Source: Tolypothrix bouteillei VB521301 (GTDB taxonomy: Bacteria > Cyanobacteriota > Cyanobacteriia > Cyanobacteriales > Nostocaceae). Taken from it: 64,000 nucleotides of DNA. The notes beneath the pieces were generated by a model. The model did no database searches, had not been told where the DNA came from, and saw only the letters and a list, made by a program, of their open reading frames with translations. The stretch is from NCBI RefSeq assembly GCF_000760695.4, contig NZ_JHEG04000001.1, positions 5,648,204 through 5,712,203 on the forward strand, read 5' to 3'. The position numbers and the translations under genes were made by a program. This document shows positions 1-7,924 of this stretch, piece by piece (position 1 is the first letter of the stretch; every line of letters starts with the position of its first letter).

Positions 1-1714
1 GAAAAAGTTCTTCCGCAGCTGCATTTATTTGAAGAATTGTCCCGTTTTCATCTACAACTAAAACAGTATCGGGAACAGTATTGAGAGTAGTAATAAATAA
101 ATTTTTGGCTTGTTGGCGTGCTTCATCAATGGCAGTAATTTGCGGTAAAGTAGTCCAGCCTGCGATCCCAACTCCCAGAAAAGAAAGCGTCACCAGTACA
201 ATTGCTAGTAAAGAATTAAAACAATTGCGAGAAACTTTTTCTGCCAAAGTACACACAAACCAACTGCTCGTGACAGTCACGCAAATTAATGATACTAGGA
301 CAATCACCTGTAGCACAATAAAGTCCTGGTTATTGTGACTGCTTTGAGTAGAGTAATGCTTCGTCCACCATTTAGGGTATGTTAGCTCAAATTTTAGATG
401 ACGTAGCCGTGCATCTCCAACTATCAAAACTATAGGTAATAGTAGTCCTATTAAGAAATATTGCCAATTCCAAGCTAAACCTCCCACCACTAACACTAAG
501 GCTTCTATGAAAAAAAAACCAAGTGACAACCAAGGCCATAAGACTTGCGGTTTGCCTCGACTCAGCCATAATCCCAAATGTAGCCCCATAATCGACAGTA
601 GATAACAAGTAGCTGCTACCGTAACCAGCTGAGATACATTTCCAAAATACAGACAGATCAAACTCAGTAAAAAGGTAACTAAAAGAGCGGGACTCAGAAC
701 ACCATGAGGAGACACTACTGTGAATATAGGAGAAAGCTGTCCGTCTAGGGCAAGTTGATATAAAATCCTCGGAGAGTTAGAAACTGCTGTAGCACAAAGT
801 AGGAGACAGGAGAAAGTAATCAGTAAGGTCACTAAAAATGAGGCTTGTTGACCCCAAAAAGGCTTAGAAGCTTCTACCAGATTTAAGAACGCATCGTCAC
901 CTATTTCTGGGTTTACACTTGAACACATTAATACCCAAGAACCACCTAGAAAAACTGGCACAATTAGCCAAGCCGCTATGGTTAAGAAATTCAAAGTTTT
1001 ATTGGGCTCGCGGCTATCAGCAACAAAAGAAGAAGTGGTTTCACAAGCATAAATTGAATAACTGGCTAAGAAAAACCACTTTGCCCATTCTCCAACACTC
1101 AGACTCGATATATTAGCTAACAGCAACTTAGGACCAGTGCTGGAGAAAGTTGACCATACCACGCCCTGAATGGAAAACAAAAGCAATAATAAAATCGCTG
1201 GGATTGCAAAAAATAAATGCAGGACAGCTAAAGTACGAGTGCCACTGAACGCTACGACAAATGAAATAACCGTAAATCCGATTTTGAGTAAGGTTTCCGG
1301 ACAAGGAATACCTAGAGTTTCAAAATTGACTTTAACTAGGTTGGTGAGGATAATGGAAAACAATGCTGGTGCTGCTGCCCAGCTAAAGTAGTAAGCTAAA
1401 GCTGCGTAAAGACCCAAGCAGGGAAACTTATTGAGCAGCCTAGCTGTGTAATTTGGTGTTCCTCCAGCAACATCTGACCACTGTCTACCTAAACTTTGTA
1501 TCTGCAAGTTCAGTAAGAAAGAGACGATTGTGCCAAAAACCCAAATTAAGATGGCTTTAGCTCCCAGTGCTGCATGAATGACTGGTGCTGTACCAATCCA
1601 TCCAACGTGTCCCGTTAACCCAAAGCCACAGGCTTCAAGATAACTCAAAGTGCGGGGTAGGCTCATTACCAAGCGATGATTTCTATTTCCCTTCACATAA
1701 TCATGACTAACCAT
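1..1714 (-). CDS. APC-family permease fused to PAS sensor domain (partial)
   Basis: The minus-strand frame stays open from an ATG at 1714 (in-frame TAA just upstream) to the window edge, giving about 571 codons; the C-terminus lies outside. The first 440 or so residues have the APC amino-acid permease pattern: an early Gly-rich segment (EACGFGLTGHVG), about a dozen hydrophobic segments, and no signal peptide. After two further membrane segments the chain continues into a soluble part ending NTVPDTVLVVDENGTILQ, a typical PAS start. Known transporter-sensor fusions (CbrA type) suggest that a histidine kinase or other output follows, but that is inference. Internal in-frame starts (GTG 1696, ATG 1666) are possible. 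The frame crosses a run of nine A (plus strand, about 510-518), a possible frameshift spot, and continues correctly on both sides. Confidence 0.8.
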   Translation of the reverse strand, partial: MVSHDYVKGNRNHRLVMSLPRTLSYLEACGFGLTGHVGWIGTAPVIHAALGAKAILIWVFGTIVSFLLNLQIQSLGRQWSDVAGGTPNYTARLLNKFPCLGLYAALAYYFSWAAAPALFSIILTNLVKVNFETLGIPCPETLLKIGFTVISFVVAFSGTRTLAVLHLFFAIPAILLLLLFSIQGVVWSTFSSTGPKLLLANISSLSVGEWAKWFFLASYSIYACETTSSFVADSREPNKTLNFLTIAAWLIVPVFLGGSWVLMCSSVNPEIGDDAFLNLVEASKPFWGQQASFLVTLLITFSCLLLCATAVSNSPRILYQLALDGQLSPIFTVVSPHGVLSPALLVTFLLSLICLYFGNVSQLVTVAATCYLLSIMGLHLGLWLSRGKPQVLWPWLSLGFFFIEALVLVVGGLAWNWQYFLIGLLLPIVLIVGDARLRHLKFELTYPKWWTKHYSTQSSHNNQDFIVLQVIVLVSLICVTVTSSWFVCTLAEKVSRNCFNSLLAIVLVTLSFLGVGIAGWTTLPQITAIDEARQQAKNLFITTLNTVPDTVLVVDENGTILQINAAAEELF

Positions 1715-2252
1715 TTTTTATTAGCTAGAATTATTGAGTTATTAATGGAATTACTTTACAGATAAATGTATCTGTATTTGAGTAAAATCTACCCTTTTCT
1801 CAGCTGTTAATTAGACAGGTATAAAATATCCGGCCATTTTGCAATATATTCTATAAGCATTTTTTAGTTTGTGTCCTATTAGGTTTCCTTGGGCGATCGC
1901 TGTTTGCCAATCCACACGTCAACGAAGCATAAAATCTCTACTTAGTTTCCAGTCTTCAGGTTCTAATTCTTATTTATAATAGGTATTGGGGTCTTCCACA
2001 GGATAAATTAATTAAAAAACACAATAATTCCTACGTAAACGATAGTGATAATTCTTTCTACCGTTTGAGAACTCGGATTTTTCAACTGTGTTCTTAACAA
2101 ATCTTCACACTTATCTTCACAGGTTACTCATTTTTTCCACATATGGTTGAAATTGGAGCGGTAAGAATTCTAACAAGAAAAATTTAACTCCAAGTGATTT
2201 TACTGATTTTATATAAATCTTACGTATAGATAACAAAAAAGTAATTAAGAAT
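1715..2252. other. Intergenic region
   Basis: AT-rich divergent spacer between the permease gene (minus) and the TPR gene (plus). Apart from the decayed frame at 1811-1999, with one HIP1-like site inside it, no gene, terminator or clear operator is visible. It must contain promoters for both flanking genes. Confidence 0.5.
1811..1999 (-). pseudogene. Decayed small protein gene with two in-frame stops
   Basis: One minus-strand frame reads as protein-like sequence from a GTG at 1999 to a TAA at 1811-1813, interrupted by TAA at 1970-1972 and TGA at 1919-1921. Readable pieces include ELEPEDWKLSRDFMLR and, after the second stop, RVDWQTAIAQGNLIGHKLKN. The charged, tryptophan-containing composition in one frame across 60 codons argues for a former gene of about 62 residues. 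I do not recognise the family. It lies in the spacer between the permease gene and the TPR gene. Confidence 0.45.
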
Positions 2253-3269
2253 ATGGTAATATCTCCCATCCAAAACCTAAACCAAGAACTTTACCACAGC
2301 TATCTCAAGCTGATTAAGACACTGCTACACTGTTCTAATGGGGAAAAAACAGAGATTCTAAAACTCAACCAACATTTGATAGATGCCCATCTTGTTAACG
2401 TTGTACTTGATTTGATACAGACGACACAACAAAGCGCATCTATTCTGTGTGTAGAACTGGCGACAGAAGGCTCGGCGCGACTTATGAAACTGGTTCGTGA
2501 GTTAATAGGTATATATGCTGAAACTCCCTTACAAAGTGTATCAACAGAATTTGCTATGGGAAATGTTTACTTGGAAACAAAGCAGTTTTGCAAGGCGAAA
2601 CAGTCCTACGAGCAAGCTTTAGAAATTTTTAGGAAGCAAGGCGATCGCACAGGAGAAGCGAATACACTCGCACTGATAGGAGACACTTTATATCACCAAG
2701 ATAATTTTACGGCAGCACTCAAGTTTTACACACCTGCTCGTACAATTATGTTAGAAACAAGAGCAAAACATAGCGAAGCAATACTGCTTCAACAAATGAT
2801 ATCTTCTTGTTATTTTACAAGTCAATATGCTGAAGCTATAAAATTATCGGAGCGACGTTTGGTTATTGCCCGAGAACTTTGTTTGCGTTCTATGGAGGCG
2901 CATACTTTATACGCTTTAGCAACTTATTATGAAGCTATAGGCTGCATGTCAGAAGCAGGGGATTGCTACTGGAAATGTTGGGAAATTGCTCAAGAAATAG
3001 GTGCTAGCAAATTAGAAATCCAAAGTTTGAAAGGTTTGGGAGACTTTTATCTGAATGAGAATTTGATAGAGGAAGCAATGGATATTTATGCAGAATGCTT
3101 GGATATGGCATCTCAAATGGGTTATCTCCAAGTAGAAGCAAATTGTTTGCAATCTTTATCAAAAGCTTACCTTTGTTTGGGAGATGAAGAAACGGCAAGA
3201 GAGTACAATCAACAGAGTTTAAAAACCAAACAAACCTTGGATATTTCCTTGGTGGAGCAAATGCTTTAA
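2253..3269 (+). CDS. Tetratricopeptide-repeat protein
   Basis: A 338-residue soluble protein without signal peptide or membrane segment. From about residue 100 onward it consists of 36-40 residue helical hairpins of the TPR_12 (LGN/Rapsyn-like) type: repeats starting near GNVYLETKQFCKAKQSYEQA, then LALIGDTLYHQDNFTAALKF, LYALATYYEAIGCMSEAGDC, LKGLGDFYLNENLIEEAMDI and LQSLSKAYLCLGDEETAREY. Such proteins are protein-interaction scaffolds; no partner can be named. The N-terminal 90 residues are helical and unassigned. The start is ATG with only a weak purine stretch (TTAAGA) upstream. It appears monocistronic, with spacers on both sides. Confidence 0.85.
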   Translation: MVISPIQNLNQELYHSYLKLIKTLLHCSNGEKTEILKLNQHLIDAHLVNVVLDLIQTTQQSASILCVELATEGSARLMKLVRELIGIYAETPLQSVSTEFAMGNVYLETKQFCKAKQSYEQALEIFRKQGDRTGEANTLALIGDTLYHQDNFTAALKFYTPARTIMLETRAKHSEAILLQQMISSCYFTSQYAEAIKLSERRLVIARELCLRSMEAHTLYALATYYEAIGCMSEAGDCYWKCWEIAQEIGASKLEIQSLKGLGDFYLNENLIEEAMDIYAECLDMASQMGYLQVEANCLQSLSKAYLCLGDEETAREYNQQSLKTKQTLDISLVEQML

Positions 3270-3530
3270 AACTTGTAAAGTGATGTCGCGAATCGCAAAC
3301 AGCAAAACTTTCTTCAAATCTCACGCAACCTCTACAAAGGCGCACTCGTCACAAAGCTTCTCTTAAGTAGTCAGGCAAAATTGTTTATATATCTTTTGAA
3401 GCTTGAGTCATAATTGCACAAGTGTTTCAGGCAAAGTAGATATAAAGTTAATTTTGCACGGGTACTTAGCATCTTTGGGACGAGTGCAAGAGATAACAAA
3501 AGTTTATGCAAAAGGCGTGGAAGGCTCCAC

Positions 3531-5006
3531 TTACCACATTGTTAATCTGTATCTACCGTTTTCTTGTGGTACGGCTGAAATCACCACAACGTAATAAGTC
3601 CCATCCTCAGGTAACTTTGCTCTATCAATGAGAGCACTGTACTTGCGATCTTTGTCTAGATCGGAAGCAACAACTTGCCCTTTAGAATTCATTAAGACCA
3701 CGTAAGGCACAAACTCTTCATAAACGCTCTCTACACGTATACTTACGCGTTGGTCTCTTTTTCCTTGAAATTTAGAAACATCATAAGAGTTTCTATTTTT
3801 TTTCAAAGTTAAACTTTCATCTAATTTGGCGGCTTCATCTAAAAGATAGCCGGATGTGTCGTTTCTGAGAGCTAAACTATAGCGCCCTACATCCTTAGCA
3901 TCTCGGCTTGTGACAGCAATCGTATACCTACCCGCTACAGGCAATCGTGCAAATATGTATGCATCTTTATTTTTTTGTGTAGTTCCCCTACTAACAAGCA
4001 CGTTATTATCGGGATCGAGTAGAAGAACAAATGGCTCTAGAGCTAAGTTATTGGTGCGGCGGTTATCTGCGCTACCGGTTAACCTGATTTGAATATATTG
4101 GTTTTCTTGTCCGTCAAACTGATAAAAATGGTAATGCCTGCCTTTGTATTGATAATCACCAGGAGCCAGAATACCGAGTGCAAAATCTACAAAATTAATC
4201 TCTTTAAAAGCGATTCCATTGGATAAATTAATTGGTGAATTTTCTGTGCTTTGTCTATTAGGCTGTTTTGAACCGACCGCAGCAGTACGCTCAACTCTTA
4301 ACTGAGGATTTGGAGTGGGAATATTTGGTGTATTAGCGCTTGGAGTACGCCCTCCTTGTTGTGGAATAGTATTTTGTGCGGGCGCAGTTGCTGTCCTCGT
4401 ATTGGAAATTGTCTCTACTTGTGGCTTGGGTCTGGGTGCGGGTGCTGTGGCTGTGTTGGCAGTCTGTGGCTTGGGTTTGGGTGCGGGTGCTGTGGCTGTG
4501 TTGGCAGTCTGTGGCTTGGGTTTGGGCGCGGGTGCTGTGGCTGTGTTGGCAGTCTGTGGCTTGGGTTTGGGTGCGGGTGCTGTGGCTGTGTTTGTACTTG
4601 GGGTTGTCTCTACTTGAGCTTGGGGCTTGGGAGCAGGCGCAGTCGCCGTGCTTGTACTTGGGGTTGTCTCTACTTGGGCTTGGGGCTTGGGAGCAGAGCT
4701 TGCTTCGCTAGCACTTGGAGTTATGCTTTGCAAAGGTTTTGGTGGTAGCGGCGATTCAATGGTTTGTTTTGGAGTGGTTGGATTCGCTGGTATTTGGGGA
4801 GTATCTACTTGCTCAACGAGTTTACCTACCGCTTCTTGTTCTCTTTCGTCTGGTAGTTTAGCAATTGTGTAGGGTTTGGTTTGCTGAGCAGTTCTGAAAG
4901 CTTCTACAGGCATAATATATGCGGATACCAGCAAGCTACTACTTATACAGCAACTTAGAATGAAGTTGGCTCTATTTGTATACCTGTTGTTATTTCGTCC
5001 TGACAT
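3531..5006 (-). CDS. Exported protein with proline/alanine-rich neck and PPC-like domains
   Basis: A 491-residue exported protein. I choose ATG 5006, since AGGAG lies 10 nt upstream and the product begins with a basic stretch and a hydrophobic signal core ending near MPVEA; an upstream ATG at 5051 has no ribosome site. About residues 60-235 are low-complexity Pro/Ala/Lys/Thr, including four copies of a 15-residue unit (TATAPAPKPKPQTAN). The C-terminal half (about 265-491) contains two beta-rich modules resembling pre-peptidase C-terminal domains (RLPVAGRYTIAVTS and KLPEDGTYYVVV near their ends). Such modules occur in secreted or surface proteins. The enzymatic role, if any, is unknown. The repeat neck looks like a wall- or periplasm-spanning spacer (inference). 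Confidence 0.8.
   Translation of the reverse strand: MSGRNNNRYTNRANFILSCCISSSLLVSAYIMPVEAFRTAQQTKPYTIAKLPDEREQEAVGKLVEQVDTPQIPANPTTPKQTIESPLPPKPLQSITPSASEASSAPKPQAQVETTPSTSTATAPAPKPQAQVETTPSTNTATAPAPKPKPQTANTATAPAPKPKPQTANTATAPAPKPKPQTANTATAPAPRPKPQVETISNTRTATAPAQNTIPQQGGRTPSANTPNIPTPNPQLRVERTAAVGSKQPNRQSTENSPINLSNGIAFKEINFVDFALGILAPGDYQYKGRHYHFYQFDGQENQYIQIRLTGSADNRRTNNLALEPFVLLLDPDNNVLVSRGTTQKNKDAYIFARLPVAGRYTIAVTSRDAKDVGRYSLALRNDTSGYLLDEAAKLDESLTLKKNRNSYDVSKFQGKRDQRVSIRVESVYEEFVPYVVLMNSKGQVVASDLDKDRKYSALIDRAKLPEDGTYYVVVISAVPQENGRYRLTMW
4419..4598. repeat. Four tandem 45-bp units inside coding sequence
   Basis: Units start at 4419, 4464, 4509 and 4554. They are nearly identical at base level and keep the frame of the minus-strand exported-protein gene (15 codons per unit). 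The near identity implies recent slippage or unequal exchange, so copy number is likely to vary between strains. Confidence 0.9.
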
Positions 5007-5233
5007 AATCGCACTGCTCCTAGAGAGTGAAGGTATATGATTATGATTCAATAAGAAAATTCTCCAAATCGTTCTTTAGAAATAAACCGATTAGATTTGA
5101 TTGTGAAAATTATGTCAAGAAAGCTACAATTATCATTATATTTTTGTATAAAATATTTCATCTTTCTTGTCAAATATAAGACATTAGATTAAAATCTTAA
5201 AAATCAGTTAGAAATCGAGAAAAATTAGGAAAT

Positions 5234-5356
5234 TTATCTTGAATAGATTGCGATCGCTTTAACTTTCTCCTCAAAACCTATACTTCTTAATTTCTCTATG
5301 ATAACACTCGTGATGTTTTCATGAATTTGTTCTTGAGAATTACCATTTTCGGGCAA
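5234..5356 (-). pseudogene. Short protein-like frame, possible gene remnant
   Basis: From a TTG at 5356 to a TAA at 5234 the minus strand encodes 40 residues with natural composition (QEQIHENITSVIIEKLRSIG in the middle). A TGA at 5357-5359 separates it from an open stretch upstream in the same frame that covers the hairpin. There is no convincing ribosome site. It could be the 3' end of a broken gene, a short peptide, or chance. Confidence 0.25.
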
Positions 5357-5387
5357 TCAAAATGCAAACACGCGCACTCCACTCAAG

Positions 5388-5411
5388 ATCTCCGCTCTCA
5401 AAAGCGGAGAT
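5388..5411. repeat. Perfect 9-bp hairpin
   Basis: ATCTCCGCT (5388-5396) and AGCGGAGAT (5403-5411) are exact inverted copies around a six-base loop. No T-run follows on either strand, so this is not a classical terminator. It may be a small RNA element or a dispersed-repeat fragment. Confidence 0.6.
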
Positions 5412-5876
5412 ACCCATATCTGCATAACCATTTTTTTCAATCGAGATCTGTTACCAAGGTTGTATCAGAAATTTCAACAACACAATTGAGTGTGTGCTGT
5501 TGATACAGATCGATAAGACGTGACTCAATAGGGCACAGCACCCGCGTAAAAAAATATTCTTATTCTCTCAAGTGTTGGCTCATCGCACAATACTAGGTAA
5601 TTTTACCAGTAGCAGCTTGCCACTGACACTGATGAAGCAACGAAGATGCCCGGATGCTTTTGGCAGCAGACGTAGCATAACATGAATAGAAAGCTTAAAA
5701 TCTCATTCTATAGTTAACCGTTATGTTCCATTTTTTGAAAATAGGGACACTAGAAGTGGCAAACCATCACCGACCTCCGATCTGCAATTGCCAATCGCTT
5801 TTTGAAAACGTGAATTCAGTCAAGAAAATTGAGCTATGTAATATCATAGATTGCAGCACAGTCACCTTGTTAGACG

Positions 5877-7889
5877 ATGCTCTGCTGCCTGAACCCTGAT
5901 TGCCCGAATCCTCTCAATCCTGATGGGATAAATTATTGCCAGAGTTGCGGCACGCCACTGGTACCACTTCTTCGAGGTCATTATCGCGTTACCAATGTCC
6001 TTTCCGATGAGGGCGGATTTGGTAAAACTTATTTAGCGGAAGATGTAGACAAACTTAACGAGCGCTGTGTTGTTAAGCAGTTGGCACCAAAAGTCCAGGG
6101 AACGTGGGCTATTAAGAAAGCGATTGAATCGTTTCAACAAGAAGCACAGCGCCTTCAGGAACTAGGTAAACACCAGCAAATTCCTACCTTGCTGGCATAC
6201 TTTGAGGAGGCGCACTATCTATATTTGGTACAGGAATTTATTGATGGACAAAATTTGCTGAGGGAATTGCAACAAAGGGGAGCTTATGGTGAAATAGCCA
6301 TTCGCAAACTATTGCTTAATTTGCTGCCTGTTCTTCAGTTTATCCACGAACACGGGGTGATCCATCGAGATATTAAGCCACAAAATATTATGCGGCGATC
6401 GCCCTTTTCTCCCACTAACCTACAGAAGAGGAAAAATTTGTCATCCCTCTTAGGGACGATAGAAGGTGAACTCGTACTGATTGATTTTGGTGCTTCAAAA
6501 CAACTTAGCGAAACTGTAAAGACAAAACCGGGAACGACGATTGGGACTCGAGGTTACAGCCCTCTAGAACAAATGCAAGATGGAGAAGCTCATCCTGCAA
6601 GTGATTTATTTAGTTTAGGTGCTACCTGTTTTCACTTAATGACTGGAGTGTCACCTGCTACTTTATGGACCGAAAATGGTTATAGTTGGATGACTTCTTG
6701 GCGACAATATCTGAAAAGCCCAATTAGTAACGGTTTGGGTAAGGTTATTGATAAACTTTTGAAGAAAGCGATTAGAGAACGCTATCAATCAGCAAATGAA
6801 GTTTTACAAGATTTATCGTCTTATTCATTAGTTACGCCACAATCATCACAAAGCTTCCTACTGCAAAGAGGTCTTTTACTGAGTACTACCATTCTATTTT
6901 TAGGGTTTGGAGGAATTTGGTATATGAAAGATTCCTCACTTCTCAATCCTTTAGCAGAAAGTCAGTCTTCCCCACTTAAAACCCTTAACGGTCATTCTAA
7001 CTTAGTCACCTCTGTCGCTGTCAGTAGCACTTCCAAGAGTGCCATGCTCGCGAGTAGTAGTTTTGACACAACAGTAAAACTATGGAATTTAGTCACGAAA
7101 ACGGAAATCGCCACATTAGAAGGTAATGCTGGCTCAGTTCATTCCGTTGCTATCAGTCCTGATGGTCAGATTGTCGCAAGTGGCAATGGTAACAACACTA
7201 TCAAGCTGTGGAACCCATTTACTAAAAAAGAAATTCGTACCCTCTACGGTCATTCCAGTTCTGTCGAAGTTGTCACTATCAGTCCGGATAGTAAAATCCT
7301 CGCTAGTGGAAGTTTTGATGGCACTATAAAACTATGGAAACTAGCAACGGGAGAGGAAATTGCAACACTCAAAGAACATTTTAGCCCGGTTAAATCCCTT
7401 GCTTTTACTTTCGACGGGCAAACTCTTGCTAGTGGTAGTGAAGATTGTACTGTAAAACTATGGAATCTTCAAACCCAACAAGTTATCAGAACTCTCAGAG
7501 GGCATTCCGAACCCGTGCGGTCTGTTGCTATCAGTCCAATTTCTCCCAACCTTAACGAATTCGGTGGAATTCTTGCAACTAGCAGCGCTGATGACACCAT
7601 TAAGCTATGGAACTTAAGTACTGGTGAAGAAATTTATACTTTTAAAGGGCATAAATATTCAGTCAATTCTGTGGCTTTTTCTTCAGATGGCGAAACCCTT
7701 GCTAGCGGTAGTAGCGACAACACCATCAAACTATGGGATATAAAAACAAAAAGAGAGATTCGCACATTTAAGAATCCCTCTAAAGAGGTCACCTCTGTCG
7801 CCTTTAGCCCCGATCGCAAAACTCTCATTAGTGGTAGTGCTGATGGCAGTATTAATATTTGGGATGTCACATTTAACCACAGCTCGTAG
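5877..7889 (+). CDS. Ser/Thr protein kinase with zinc-ribbon N-terminus, TM segment and WD40 propeller
   Basis: A 670-residue protein. Residues 3-24 carry five cysteines (C3, C4, C9, C21, C24) in a zinc-ribbon-like pattern common on cyanobacterial kinases. The kinase domain spans about 34-310, with VAIK-type K67, HRD at 163-165 and DFG from D203; all catalytic residues are present. A transmembrane helix at about 327-348 follows. Seven WD40 repeats (about 366-667, most ending KLWN or KLWD) should form one complete propeller. By analogy with other membrane kinases the propeller would face the periplasm (inference). The gene is convergent with the two-domain protease, 35 bp apart. ATG at 5877 is kept because the zinc-ribbon starts directly after it. 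Confidence 0.92.
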   Translation: MLCCLNPDCPNPLNPDGINYCQSCGTPLVPLLRGHYRVTNVLSDEGGFGKTYLAEDVDKLNERCVVKQLAPKVQGTWAIKKAIESFQQEAQRLQELGKHQQIPTLLAYFEEAHYLYLVQEFIDGQNLLRELQQRGAYGEIAIRKLLLNLLPVLQFIHEHGVIHRDIKPQNIMRRSPFSPTNLQKRKNLSSLLGTIEGELVLIDFGASKQLSETVKTKPGTTIGTRGYSPLEQMQDGEAHPASDLFSLGATCFHLMTGVSPATLWTENGYSWMTSWRQYLKSPISNGLGKVIDKLLKKAIRERYQSANEVLQDLSSYSLVTPQSSQSFLLQRGLLLSTTILFLGFGGIWYMKDSSLLNPLAESQSSPLKTLNGHSNLVTSVAVSSTSKSAMLASSSFDTTVKLWNLVTKTEIATLEGNAGSVHSVAISPDGQIVASGNGNNTIKLWNPFTKKEIRTLYGHSSSVEVVTISPDSKILASGSFDGTIKLWKLATGEEIATLKEHFSPVKSLAFTFDGQTLASGSEDCTVKLWNLQTQQVIRTLRGHSEPVRSVAISPISPNLNEFGGILATSSADDTIKLWNLSTGEEIYTFKGHKYSVNSVAFSSDGETLASGSSDNTIKLWDIKTKREIRTFKNPSKEVTSVAFSPDRKTLISGSADGSINIWDVTFNHSS

Positions 7890-7924
7890 GAGACAAACGC
7901 AGATATTATCGGTTTCTGATGATG

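Larger units (their letters stand above)
5007..5876. other. Long intergenic region
   Basis: An 870-bp spacer between the divergent exported-protein gene and the kinase-WD40 gene. It is AT-rich next to 5007-5230. It contains a protein-like minus frame at 5234-5356 and a perfect hairpin at 5388-5411. In 5412-5876 I see no gene or RNA I can name. Confidence 0.5.

Noticed and set aside
919..1391. Two plus-strand frames (919-1116, 1170-1391)
   Set aside because: They lie antisense to the continuous APC permease-PAS frame and show no family features.
3403..3594. 63-codon plus-strand frame
   Set aside because: It overlaps the 3' end of the exported-protein gene and has no ribosome site or recognisable motif.
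4315..4872. Overlapping plus-strand frames rich in Gly, Trp, Val and Leu
   Set aside because: They are antisense readings of the 45-bp repeat array; composition follows the repeat, not a protein.
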